Below are positions 50,858 to 60,139 of a stretch of DNA of 64,000 bases, in pieces (the stretch's first letter is position 1; each line of letters starts with the position of its first letter). The position numbers and the translations under genes are program-made. A model generated the notes under the pieces. It did no database searches. It was not told the DNA's origin and was given only the letters and a program-made list of their open reading frames with translations. This DNA comes from Vulcanisaeta sp. JCM 14467 (GTDB lineage: Archaea; Thermoproteota; Thermoprotei; Thermoproteales; Thermocladiaceae), in assembly GCF_001316245.1 (NCBI RefSeq), contig NZ_BBDM01000001.1, positions 248,001 to 312,000 of the forward strand, given 5' to 3'.

Positions 50858-51601
50858 TCACGTGGATTTGCATGGAGGCTTTGCTGGGTCGACTATCTTA
50901 TATCCAAATAATAGGCATACTCCTGTATTTGCACCGTAGTAAATGCATTCCCTGCAATCATTTGGCCTACCCATCACTATCTTGACGCCACTTGGTAATT
51001 GCATTAATTGCGTTGGGGTTGTGGGTATCGATGGTAATTGTGGCTTCTCAACTACCGTGGCCTCAGGCTTTACGACCTCGACCGGCTGCTTAATCTCTGC
51101 AGGTGGTGAAGGCAATGGAGGTGGGGATGGCATTTGCGGTGGCGGGGGTGGAGGTGGTGAGGGCTGTACTGGTGGTGGAGGAGTGCTTGGTGGCGGAGGA
51201 GGTTGAGCCGGTGGTTGAGGTGGCTGAGCAGGCGTCACTGGTCTCACCAGCTGTGGTGATAGCGCGGTAATTACCTCATCCATAACGGTTTGCTTAACCA
51301 CGTCTGGTGGCGGTAATTGACCCTCATAGATCTTCCTGCCGTTAATTATTAACGCTGGTAATGCCGTCACGCCATCCTGTTTCATCGATTTGACTAGGTA
51401 TATGAGGTTCTGAGGAACCTGGCTCTCGGGCATGCTCAACGCATTGAGGGCTGCGTCAACAGCCTCGGGCTTGATCCTAATGAATGTGGCATTAACATTC
51501 CTCTCACTGCCCTTAAACTTCTCCCTAACCTCTGTGACAACATTCCTAATGGCGTTCTCGTAAGTCTCATCCCTACCAACAACCATGTAAAACTTAATCA
51601 T
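50858..51601 (-). CDS. Thioredoxin-fold protein with proline-rich linker and Cys4 tail
   Basis: About 247 residues in three parts. Residues 1-120 look like a thioredoxin-fold domain without a CxxC (IKFYMVVGRDETYENA...VTALPALIINGRKIYEG, with the cis-Pro and following strand). Residues about 125-200 are a very Pro-rich linker with runs of six or seven Pro. The C-terminus NDCRECIYYGANTG then VCLLFGYKIVDPAKPPC has four Cys in a CxxC-x8-C-x12-C pattern, likely a metal or Fe-S site. I know no characterised homologue. Start ATG 51601; 51619 also in frame. Confidence 0.75.
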   Translation of the reverse strand: MIKFYMVVGRDETYENAIRNVVTEVREKFKGSERNVNATFIRIKPEAVDAALNALSMPESQVPQNLIYLVKSMKQDGVTALPALIINGRKIYEGQLPPPDVVKQTVMDEVITALSPQLVRPVTPAQPPQPPAQPPPPPSTPPPPVQPSPPPPPPPQMPSPPPLPSPPAEIKQPVEVVKPEATVVEKPQLPSIPTTPTQLMQLPSGVKIVMGRPNDCRECIYYGANTGVCLLFGYKIVDPAKPPCKST

Positions 51602-51675
51602 GACCGGCATATATGTCAATTTTTAATAATAGCCGATTTAATAAATCTTTAGTGTTTAAAATGACGCAAATAATC

Positions 51676-52373
51676 CTACCACTCACTCGCCATAACCTGT
51701 GGCTTTAAACCATTACTCAATAACCTATTGAGGTAGAGTTTACGCACAACTACATTACCATCCGGGCGTAACTCATATATTATCTGCGTACTGAAAGCCT
51801 TAATACTCGTGGGATTGCATATCTTTAACGAATCACAAAGCTCCTTGATGAAGTCGTCAACTCCAAGTTGCTTACTCGTCCTTTGATAATAATTCTCGCA
51901 ATCTCAACAACCTTCTGTGGGAGTAGTATTGTTGCCTTACCTGAGTCAACAATGTATAGCCCATGATAACCAAGGATCATCTCCTTCCTGACCCAGTCCA
52001 TATCAACATCCATTAATGGGGATATTACTGTAACCTCAAGGACGCAATTCTTAAACTCGGCAATGGATATTGGCGAGAACCTAGGGTCGTAGAATGCCGC
52101 GTGTAATGCGGCGGTTACTGAATCCTCAAGTAAATTCTTTATGGGCCTTATCGTGCCCATGCTACCCCTGAGAACCCTCTTAATCATGCCGTCTGAGTAC
52201 ATTAGCTTTTCAATGGATACGAATACGCCAAGCTTCAATTCCGCAATCTTAACCAAGTGCGTTGGGTCAATCTCATAATCAGCCTTAACGCCGAGCCTCT
52301 CGAGGATCTTAGCCCTCAGGTACCTAATGAGGCTCGTGTACTCCTGCTCATTAAGCGGCCTGAATAATTCCAT
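51676..52373 (-). CDS. AMMECR1 domain protein, frameshifted
   Basis: Widespread family of unknown biochemical function, about 232 residues after restoring an A near 51883 (ARIIIKRTSKQLGVDDFIKEL). Family landmarks are LRGSMGTIRPIKNLLEDSV (the LRGCxG-type box, here with Ser), AFYDPRFSPIS and the C-terminal LLPQKVVEIA. Start ATG 52373 (MELFRPLNEQEY) is preferred over the ATG-like codon at 52394. Ends with QVMASEW at 51676. Confidence 0.87.
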
Positions 52374-52419
52374 GCAATGTAGCGTTATAATCAATGGTTT
52401 ATATGCAATGCCCTCCTTA

Positions 52420-52965
52420 TCACCCGCGAATTATTAGTAAATTACCGTCAACACACTGAGTACTTAACGTGACCTGGAGCTTCCGTGCAATCTCCAACTC
52501 CCTATTTATGCGCACATGATGACCACCAACCCAGTAAACCTTGCCACAGCCAGTACATACCCAAAACTCGTTGTGTCTGAGTAATACGTTTCTCGGCACC
52601 TTACCAACCACCGAATCCCTACCTACCCTAATTAACTTCGAACCGCATACTGGGCATAAACTCCTCCCCATATCCAGCATTAATGGGAAGCCTAGAACCA
52701 GCGAGAGTATCGACAACCACTCGACATGCCTCGGCGTGACCAGCAATAGGCTTAGCCCAGCCCTCCTCCTGAATAGCTCCCTATCCCTAGTCACCAGTAG
52801 GTGATTTACATCCAGTAAATCGGCATCACTGTAATTGGGGCTGTACATAGTCCTGACACCGAGCATCCTCAACCACCTAACTAACCAACCAAGCATTGAG
52901 TTTACCACCACCTCATCATCACTCACAGGCAGGTTAACGCAGGCGTTAAGTCTGGCAACCTCCAA
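52420..52965 (-). CDS. Mut7-C RNase-domain protein (PIN-like, with zinc ribbon)
   Basis: 181 residues. SMLGWLVRWLRMLGVRTMYSP and YSDADLL, LLVTRDRELFRR are the conserved acidic PIN-like core of PF01927. Then comes a zinc ribbon LCPVCGS...WVCTGCGKVYWVGGHH. The family is inferred to have ribonuclease activity from its link to MUT-7. It starts at a TTG (52965), 6 nt after the RqcH stop, so co-transcribed with it. Confidence 0.86.
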   Translation of the reverse strand: MEVARLNACVNLPVSDDEVVVNSMLGWLVRWLRMLGVRTMYSPNYSDADLLDVNHLLVTRDRELFRRRAGLSLLLVTPRHVEWLSILSLVLGFPLMLDMGRSLCPVCGSKLIRVGRDSVVGKVPRNVLLRHNEFWVCTGCGKVYWVGGHHVRINRELEIARKLQVTLSTQCVDGNLLIIRG

Positions 52966-52971
52966 GGCAAG

Positions 52972-54978
52972 TCACTTCGCCAGGCTTCTTAACTTATCCC
53001 AGGGCATTGGATTTCCTTCGTAAAATCCCTCAATGGTCGATGGGCCAGGCACTGCATCAACAATGTGGCTCAGGTTAATTACCTTGGCGAACCCGGGGAT
53101 TTTGGCTTTGAATGTATCGTAAACTTCCTTACTTACGTTAACCCTATCCCTAGTTCCAGGCCTCAGCGTAATGTAGTAATTAGTTAATGAGCCTATGGCA
53201 CTGGGCGGTGCCGTGATGATGCGGATTATTGATGAGACACCCATGTTATCAATCCTCACGCCAATACCAAGGCCGAGCTCGGCATTCCTAACCCAACCCC
53301 TACTTCCATAAATCATGAAGCTACCCTTACCCAGGTACTCACCCGACGGCGCCTTCTTAGTCACTTGCTCACCTCTCACGTAGAATGCATCAAGCACTGA
53401 TAAACCCATAACCCAGGCCCTTGAGTATGAAACCGCGTACTGAGCTGCCTCCTGAATATCCCTATCACTCACCGTATCGCCAGAATCGGCAAGCCTAATG
53501 ACAACCGCGGCACCGCCCAGTATGTCAGCATGTACGAATATGTCCCAGGGCCTTAGGTAATGCCTTACTATGACCTCATTCTGCGTGGCATCCCTCCCCG
53601 CTATCACGAGCCTGCCGCTACTCGTTATAAACCACCTAAACCTCTCAAACCACTCCCTGGCACCGTAAACCACTCGGATAGAGCTCTCCCTTACACTCTC
53701 CGCAATCTTCTCACCCTCAGCCCTAAGTTCCTCAATCCTAGCCCTAAGTTGGTTAAGGCTCTCCTCAGCCGTCTTCGCCTTACGCTCGAGCTCCTTAGCC
53801 CTATTGAAAAGGCCATTAATCAAGTCACCAACATCTGCGTTTAGGGGTATTGACACCGTAACGCCGCCGATCTCAAGCACGACGGCTTTACTCCTCGGCT
53901 CAAAACCCTTAACCCTAATACCCTGGTACTCCATTCCCCTGACCAACTCCTGAAACTCATCTTTATAGGAGGACCAGTAATTCCTGAGCACGTTAAGTAA
54001 TTCCTCGATCACGTACTTCCAATTAAGCACGGTCTCCGCCTTAACCCTCAACTCCTCAGAACCCTTCCTAAAGCCCTCAATACTCATCATCAACTCATCA
54101 ACACTCCTCTCAAGCCTAGCAATCTCACTGGAGATAGTAGCCAACCTCTTCTCGGACTCCTCCCCGATCTCAACCTCATGGAAGTACTCATCAACAGCCT
54201 CATTAAACCTCCCAAAATGCTTAACATCATCATACTTAATTGATTGATACATAATCGGGGTCACGGTTATTGGAGAACCACCGCTATAGTAAATAGTTGG
54301 CTCCAGGTCGCCCCTACTTATCTTATTAATCATTGACGTTATCACGGACAGCACACCATCAATATTAATCGAATTAACGGGAGAATCGCAGTTGATCAAT
54401 GCCCTGGCACACACCTCATTAGCCACCTCACCGCCCAAGCCCAGGCCCCTGGCTATGGCCCTACCAACCGTGTCATAACCCTGTAATGCCTTAATAATGA
54501 CCTCACGATTATCAACAGGCTTAACAAAGTTTTGAGGCGGTGGATTATATTCGAGACCTACATTCACAACCCTATCCTTGCCCCTGTACGTCCTTAAAAC
54601 CCACTTAATCCTGCCATCACCATCTACGTAAATCATGTTCCAGGGCTCGAGAAGTTCAATTATTAGGTAGCCCGTGTCAAGCGTTAACTTCACAATTCTA
54701 TCGAAGTTGAGTAGTTCAAGGTCCCTCAACCTTAATCCCTCAACCAACCTCCTGAGTGATGTAACTCCCTCGGCCCCATGCTCAAGGACGTAACTGGTCA
54801 ATCCAAACCTATGGGAGTTAGCTATTACGAAGTACTTCTCGGAGCCCTTCCTAAGCCTAATGAGTAATGAATTACCCATTGTGTAGACCTTATCAATCAC
54901 CGAATCCCTCAGGTCACTAAGCTCCATTACGATCGCTAACAAATCCAGTACATTCAACGACTTCTTCTGACTTGGCAT
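52972..54978 (-). CDS. rqcH: RqcH/NEMF-family ribosome quality control protein
   Basis: Binds split 50S subunits carrying stalled peptidyl-tRNA; bacterial RqcH and eukaryotic NEMF add C-terminal tails. 668 residues: NFACT-N domain (1 to about 250), helix-hairpin region (to about 290), long coiled coil (about 280-440) and NFACT-R domain around 470-570 with GRDATQNEVIVRHYL and DIFVHADILGGAAVVI. Intact. Followed by the Mut7-C RNase, a pairing suggestive of mRNA or nascent-chain surveillance (inference). Confidence 0.9.
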   Translation of the reverse strand: MPSQKKSLNVLDLLAIVMELSDLRDSVIDKVYTMGNSLLIRLRKGSEKYFVIANSHRFGLTSYVLEHGAEGVTSLRRLVEGLRLRDLELLNFDRIVKLTLDTGYLIIELLEPWNMIYVDGDGRIKWVLRTYRGKDRVVNVGLEYNPPPQNFVKPVDNREVIIKALQGYDTVGRAIARGLGLGGEVANEVCARALINCDSPVNSINIDGVLSVITSMINKISRGDLEPTIYYSGGSPITVTPIMYQSIKYDDVKHFGRFNEAVDEYFHEVEIGEESEKRLATISSEIARLERSVDELMMSIEGFRKGSEELRVKAETVLNWKYVIEELLNVLRNYWSSYKDEFQELVRGMEYQGIRVKGFEPRSKAVVLEIGGVTVSIPLNADVGDLINGLFNRAKELERKAKTAEESLNQLRARIEELRAEGEKIAESVRESSIRVVYGAREWFERFRWFITSSGRLVIAGRDATQNEVIVRHYLRPWDIFVHADILGGAAVVIRLADSGDTVSDRDIQEAAQYAVSYSRAWVMGLSVLDAFYVRGEQVTKKAPSGEYLGKGSFMIYGSRGWVRNAELGLGIGVRIDNMGVSSIIRIITAPPSAIGSLTNYYITLRPGTRDRVNVSKEVYDTFKAKIPGFAKVINLSHIVDAVPGPSTIEGFYEGNPMPWDKLRSLAK

Positions 54979-55020
54979 TACGCCTTAATTTTAAGGAGCG
55001 GTAAGCCCTTTAAAAACGAT

Positions 55021-55278
55021 TCACTTCTTCGTAACCACTGACCCCTGCTCCTTCAATAACTCAATCAACTCATTAATCGACTCCCTCAGAGACCTCATCT
55101 CCTTTATTAACTCATCGACACCCTCAAATTCAACCTTGAATTTAACACCGGCCTGTTGCACGTAATCCTCATCATCACCGTCATACTTCCTAACCCTACT
55201 CCTTACGTTACCATCATCATTACCTGCCAATTCCTGAAGGAGCTCCTCAAGGTCCACCTTTTTCTTTCTGCCGAACAT
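55021..55278 (-). CDS. Small acidic coiled-coil protein, unknown
   Basis: 85 residues. A basic start (FGRKKKVDLEELLQEL), an acidic middle (KYDGDDEDYVQ) and a C-terminal amphipathic helix (GVDELIKEMRSLRESINELIELL). Upstream of rqcH on the same strand by 42 nt. No family recognised. Confidence 0.65.
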   Translation of the reverse strand: MFGRKKKVDLEELLQELAGNDDGNVRSRVRKYDGDDEDYVQQAGVKFKVEFEGVDELIKEMRSLRESINELIELLKEQGSVVTKK

Positions 55279-55302
55279 ATCAATTATGAATTCTCAAGTA
55301 AA

Positions 55303-55310
55303 TTAATAAG
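55303..55310 (+). promoter_or_regulatory. TATA box of HDAC-family gene
   Basis: TTAATAAG is centred 26 nt before the GTG at 55333, supporting a leaderless GTG start rather than an upstream codon inside the divergent gene. Confidence 0.5.
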
Positions 55311-55332
55311 GCACTATGGTGATTTTAAGCAT

Positions 55333-56417
55333 GTGATTGGCGTCATTTATGATGATGCATACCTGGAGCATAGACCGCCGAGGAATCACGTTGAGAATCC
55401 AGGCAGGGCTATGGCGGTAATTAAGTCGATAAGTGACGTGGCCGTAATTGAGAGGCCCATTAATGATGTTGATTATTGGTTGCTTAAGGTTCATGATAGG
55501 GATTACGTGAGGTGGATTGATGAGAATTGTGAGATGGGTGATGTGTTCATAGATGCTGACACATACGTCAGTCCAGGGACGTGCAGGGCGGCTAGGCTTG
55601 CCGTTGGCGCAGTGTTGAGTGGTGTTGATAAGGTATTGAGTGGCGAGTGGAACGCTGCCTACGCCGTTGTTAGGCCTCCAGGTCATCATGTTGGTCGTGT
55701 CGGTAAGGCATTAATGGCGCCCACCCAGGGCTTCTGCATATTCAATAATGTAGTCGTTGGCGCGGTTTACGCGCTGGAACGTGGCATTAGTAGGGTTGCC
55801 ATACTCGACATCGATGTTCACCACGGGAATGGGACGCAGGAAATATTCTATAGAGACCCGAGGTCTTATACGTGAGTCTGCACCAAGACCCGTTGACGAT
55901 TTACCCAGGTACTGGGTTTATTGACGATGTTGGTGAGGGGGAGGGTGAGGGATTTAATGTTAATATTCCTCTGCCGCCATTCACGGCAGATGATGCCTAC
56001 ATGAGAGCCCTGGGTAATGTTGTTTGGCCGATAATTGATGAATTCAAGCCTCAGTTAATCCTGGTTTCCCTGGGCTTTGACGCTCACATGCTCGATAGCA
56101 TAGCAAACCTAAGGCTGTCCCTGAATACCTATGCCCATGTGTTTAGGAGGCTAAGGGATATGATTGGTAAGGTCAGAGGCGTGGTTTTTGCGCTTGAGGG
56201 TGGGTATAACAGTGACGTCTTAAGTAGGGGCTCGAGGCTCTTGATTGACATAATGAGTAACAGGGATGTGGAGGTTAATGAGGGGGTAACGCAGACGGAG
56301 CCGAGGGTTATGGCACGTGTTAACTCCATCATTAAGGACGTAATTAATGTCCATAGGAATTACTGGCACCTGCCTAAGGGCATAAACACTTATAATTACT
56401 GGCGGGTTAGTGCATAG
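55333..56417 (+). CDS. Histone deacetylase family protein, frameshifted
   Basis: Zinc-dependent deacetylase fold (arginase/deacetylase superfamily), about 361 residues. Start GTG 55333 (MIGVIYDDAYLEHRPPRNHVENPGR). Active-site boxes: VRPPGHHVG with the His pair, GFCIFNNVVVGA, and DIDVHHGNGTQEIFY with Asp/His zinc ligands. One base is missing near 55863 (DPRVLYVSLHQDP). LVSLGFDAHM and FALEGGYN complete the family. Crenarchaeal substrates may be acetylated Alba or polyamines; unknown here. Confidence 0.9.
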
Positions 56418-56419
56418 TT

Positions 56420-56471
56420 GCGTGATGATGCTGGGCTGGATGATTAGTGATTTAGGTTAATAGCGCTGATA
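56420..56471 (+). ncRNA. C/D box sRNA, weaker candidate
   Basis: Box C GTGATGA (56422-56428, perfect), 12-nt spacer, degenerate D' TGAT (56441-56444), C'-like GTGATTT (56447-56453), 12-nt spacer, box D CTGA (56466-56469). A TATA-like ACTTATAATTA (56388-56398) sits about 27 nt upstream, inside the end of the deacetylase gene. Symmetric 12-nt spacers fit archaeal guides, but D' is poor and the D'-C' gap is only 2 nt. Targets not identified. Confidence 0.42.
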
Positions 56472-56534
56472 TACCCCTCTTTAATTATCTCTGTGAGTTA
56501 GTGATTTATTTCCTCAATACTGCATTAAATACCT

Positions 56535-57056
56535 GTGGTGACCTGGCAATACTTATTAATTATCATAGCACTAATAGCATTGCTGAGTATGGTTCTAACC
56601 TCGTATGCTCAGCAGGTTCAATTACCCATATACATACCCGCGGTTAATGTCAGTATAACCGCATTATCAGCAAATGGCATGCCATTAACGAAGTATGCCA
56701 TTGTGGGCTTATCATGCGCTGAGTATAACGTCAGTAACCTAGGCCTTGTTAGTGCTGTGATCCCGATACCGAGCACGGGGTCAATAACCTGCAAAGCCTA
56801 CGCATACTCCTTCGGCATGTACTCGAGTAAGACCATAGTCCTTACGGCAAATGAGAGTGGGGAGGCAATATCCGTAACCCTGGTAATACCCGTGAGTGGC
56901 TACTACGTGCCTGGCATCGGCTTCGTCCCACTAGGCACTCTGGTGACCATCGCCATAGTCATCCTAATAACCATAATACTAATAGTAATTGGGTTGATGA
57001 AGTACGCCAGGTGGAGGAGGGAGAGACTGGCGAGACTTATAAGGCCTCCTGAGTAG
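56535..57056 (+). CDS. Surface protein with signal anchor and C-terminal helix, unknown
   Basis: 173 residues: N-terminal hydrophobic segment (YLLIIIALIALLSMVLTSYA), a beta-rich outer domain (VNVSITALSANGMPLTKYAIVGL), and a C-terminal membrane helix (LGTLVTIAIVILITIILIVIGL) followed by basic YARWRRERLARL inside the cell. No family recognised. An Ig-like or transthyretin-like fold is a guess. Confidence 0.72.
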   Translation: MVTWQYLLIIIALIALLSMVLTSYAQQVQLPIYIPAVNVSITALSANGMPLTKYAIVGLSCAEYNVSNLGLVSAVIPIPSTGSITCKAYAYSFGMYSSKTIVLTANESGEAISVTLVIPVSGYYVPGIGFVPLGTLVTIAIVILITIILIVIGLMKYARWRRERLARLIRPPE

Positions 57057-57072
57057 GCTTGATCGGCTTAAG

Positions 57073-57938
57073 ATGATCTGTGGTATTGTGTTAAGTGGTG
57101 GTTTGTCTCGGAGGTTTCGATCGCCCGGTGAACCGTGGATCGATAAGGCCTGTATAGGGTTGGTAATGAGCCAATGATTAAGCTCGTTTACGATGCCTTA
57201 TCGAGGGTGGTTGATGAGGTGTTCATAGCCGTGAACAATCAGGACAGGGCCATGAGTTATAAATCCATAATACCAAGTGCAAACTATGTAATCGATGATG
57301 AGAGACTTAAAGGCCCATTGGCTGGCATATACTCAGCGCTCAGTAAGTGCCGTGGGGATTACACAGTGGTTGTTCCCAACGATATGCCGTACATTACGCC
57401 CAGGGCCCTTGAACCATTAATAAGCGAGTTGGGGAATTTTGATGCGGTAACGTACATATACCCAAACGGGCACTTGGAGAACGCCCTAATAGCCCTTAGG
57501 AGGGACGTGACCCTCCAATACATGAACCTACTGATTAACTACGGTAGGTCTAAGGTATTTGATTTAGCCAGGGGACTGCCGAGGGTCCTATTCCTAAACC
57601 CGCTGGTCCACGGGATTGAGTTGAGGAGTCTCGTAAACATTAACAGGCGTGAGGACTTAATGAAGATGACTGTGAACACGAATGAGCAGGTAATCAGGAA
57701 TGATATTTCAATAATTAGGAATTACGCAATAGATGATGTAGTAAGCAAGAGACTTAACGAACTCGTGGGATCGCTCTGGTACACATTAATCACTGGTGAC
57801 CCCTGGCCCGAGTTCAGACTATACGCCGAGAGCGGACTCCACTTCCTGGCCGGCCACGTACTCCTCGACTCAACCAACGAGAATGTTAAGCAATTAGGTA
57901 GACGCATACTGACCTCGCTCGGTGTGGATAAGGCATGA
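57073..57938 (+). CDS. MobA-like nucleotidyltransferase with C-terminal extension, frameshifted
   Basis: Starts MICGIVLSGGLSRRF, the MobA-type GTP-binding loop, then PWIDKAL with the conserved Lys. One base is missing near 57150 (DKALYRVGNEPMIKLVYDAL). VVPNDMPYITPRAL is the metal-binding DMP motif. Bacterial MobA attaches GMP to molybdopterin. At about 288 residues it is some 90 longer than usual; the extra C-terminal part (from about NTNEQVIRNDISII) is unfamiliar and may be a fused domain. Overlaps the next gene by 4 nt (ATGA). Confidence 0.82.
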
Positions 57939-58467
57939 AAATAGCCATAATGGCGGGCGGCATGGGGAGTAGGTTATCAAACCCGAATAAGCCATTGATT
58001 AGTATATGCGGTAAACCAATGATTGAACGCGTTGCATCAACCGTCAGCGTGTTCGGCAAGGTGTATATCGTGACCACAGCCAGACACGCCGAGGTGATTA
58101 ATTGGTCGAGAAAGCACGGCTATGAAGTGCTAATGACAAGCGGCGCCGGTTACCCCAGGGATGTTCTCGAGGCATTGCATATGATAGGCGCACCAATCCT
58201 CTTTATGCCGAGTGATATGCCTTCATAACCAGGGAGTTAATTAGGAAACTCCTGGCAATGTCCGCATACATCACGACACCAATGGTAACGCTAATGCATG
58301 AGAGGGATGGTAAGACTGACTTCACGGGAATAAGCCTAGTAAAGAGGTTGGTATTGACCCAAGGTATCATACCATGGACCTCCCTAATAATTCCCTGGTC
58401 AATTGAGTTACTAAACATAAATACACGAAAGGACCTAGAACTTGCGTATAGCCTATGTGGTAAATAA
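57935..58467 (+). CDS. CobY-like GTP:adenosylcobinamide-phosphate guanylyltransferase, frameshifted
   Basis: About 177 residues: KIAIMAGGMGSRL, NKPLISICGKPMIERV, then SDMPFITRELIRKLL after restoring one base near 58222, and GISLVKRLVL. The layout is like archaeal CobY (MJ1117 type), which acts in cobamide assembly. Coupling with MobA-like gene by a 4-nt overlap suggests a joint role in cofactor nucleotide loops, or two related sugar/cofactor transferases. Function assigned by resemblance only. Confidence 0.68.
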
Positions 58468-58503
58468 ATAAGTTATTTAAATCCATATATGATCTTCACC
58501 TAA

Positions 58504-59503
58504 ATGTCCCTTAAGGATGAGTTTCTACGCCTACTTAGGGAGGATGAGGAGTTTAGACTAGCCGTTATTGGTTTACTGGGTCTTGATGAGTTGGTGAAGG
58601 CTGTGAGGACGCTCATTGATGAGGTTAGGGCGCTTAGGGCTGACGTGAATAGGCTCTGGGAGGAGAATAACAAACTATGGCAGGAGGTTAGAAGACTATC
58701 CGATAATCAAGAAAGGCTTTTGGAGGAGAATAATAAGTTGTGGCAGGAGGTAAGGAGGATTAATGAGAATGTAGAGAGATTATGGCAGGAGGTTAAGGCT
58801 TTGCGTGAGGGTCAGGAGGAATTGAGGAGGGGTCAAGAGTCCATTAGGCTGATATTAATGCGCTTAGGGCCGACGTGAGTAATCTCAAGGAGGGGCAGAA
58901 CGAGTTGAGGACCGAAGTTAACAGGCTTTGGGAGGAAAATAGGAGGATTAATGAGAACATAGAGAGGCTTTGGCAGGAAAACCACAGGTTATGGGAAGAA
59001 AACAGCAAGATCTGGCAGGAAATAAAGAGGATAAACGACAACATAGAGAGACTGTGGCAGGAGTTTAGGGCGTTTAAGGAGGAACAGAATAAGTTCAATA
59101 AGTGGATGCTGAGTGCTTGATGGAGATTAGGGATTCCCTTGGCGGCGCCTATGAGTATTACACGGCGCACTGGATCGAGAGGTGGCTCGAGGGCAAGGGC
59201 GTTCACTGTGATGTTAAGGCTAATGTAACGATTCCAGTGGATGGCTCCAGGGAGATAGACGCAATATGCTACGACCCACTGGTCGTTGGTGAGGCAACCA
59301 TTAAGGTCAACTCAATCGAGGAAGCCGAGGGGGAGATAGCTAAGTTACTCGAGAACGCAAAGGCCGCGGAGAGGTTCTTCAACCGCAAAACCACAGCCCT
59401 AATACTCGCCGTAGAAAACGCGCCGGAGCAGGTGGCTGAGTACTTAAGGAGGAGGACGAGTGAGTTGGGCATAATCCTCGTCCTCGGTAGGGAGTACTCA
59501 TAA
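58504..59503 (+). CDS. Coiled-coil protein with PD-(D/E)XK-like C-terminal domain, two frameshifts
   Basis: About 333 residues. A short helical start (LKDEFLRLLREDEEFRLAVIGLLG), then about 190 residues of coiled coil with a recurring RLWxEN/RLWQEV unit, then a C-terminal domain with GSREIDAICYDPLVVGEATIK, matching a D-x(n)-ExK nuclease core, and ALILAVENAPEQVAEYLRRR. Bases are missing near 58848 and 59117. Similar proteins (DUF3782-type) are multiplied in Sulfolobales and Thermoproteales. Function unknown; DNA cleavage or end-binding is inferred from the fold. Confidence 0.78.
58640..59085 (+). repeat. Degenerate in-frame repeats encoding LWxE coiled-coil units
   Basis: DNA of the coiled-coil gene contains many near copies of a 20-40 nt unit around CTxTGGxAGGAG, read as LW[EQ]E[NV]. 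The copies are irregular in spacing (multiples of 3 once the break at 58848 is repaired) and differ at synonymous positions, so they are old protein repeats rather than a fresh tandem array. Confidence 0.55.
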
Positions 59504-59594
59504 GTAATATACATGACCAATATCACTGAGTGTATTGTCGAGTTTCTTTAATCAAGTTGACTATTAAAGGAGAATACGCAATAAGGCCAATTCA

Positions 59595-60100
59595 TCACAT
59601 AGTTATTAACCGCTTCACATAATCCACGAACCACTCAATGAGCGGTAGGTCAGTCCTCACATCGTCAACGCCATACTTACCTTCGTGGAAGCCCCAAACA
59701 TGTAGGTCGTAAGCCCTCGACCAAGCATCAACAATCCTAGGCTCACCCAATTTAATACTTAACGTCCTGGCAGCTCTACCGAGTAGGTAAGTAAACCACC
59801 TGCCTCCTTAACTGCCTGTTGATACTCTGGCGTGCCGTACTTCTCGGCCAGGGCCTTGATGCACTCCTCGACTACCTTATACGCCTTCTCGCTAGCCTGA
59901 GCGACATCGCCCTTACTCACGTACTCCCTGGCCTCATTAAGGTACTTCTCAGTAAGCTCGAGCCTCGCCTTGGCAAGTTCGCTCGGGTCGAGCTGCGCGG
60001 CGTTCATTAATGCGTATAATATGAGGTCCTCAATGTCTAAACCCTTCTCTCGAGCCTTTTCGTAGATTACTCTCGGCAATTCAAGTGAAACCACCATCAT
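59595..60100 (-). CDS. PaREP1 family protein (HEPN-like), frameshifted
   Basis: About 168 residues after restoring one base near 59800 (GGWFTYLLGRAARTLSIKLG). Core KYLNEAREYVSKGDVAQASEKAYKVVEECIKALA and RAYDLHVWGFHEGKYGVDDV are typical of the Pyrobaculum PaREP1 paralogue family, which has HEPN-like helices. Function unknown; HEPN proteins are often RNases of defence or toxin systems. It ends at the TGA 59595-59597. The gap 59504-59594 shows nothing else. Confidence 0.83.
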
Positions 60101-60139
60101 TTATACAACGAATTCCTCAACTTAAAAACCTTCACAGCC

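Noticed and set aside
50943-51206. Plus-strand Gly-rich ORF opposite the proline-rich linker
   Set aside because: It is the reverse complement of the Pro-rich coding region (CCN versus NGG codons), not an independent gene.
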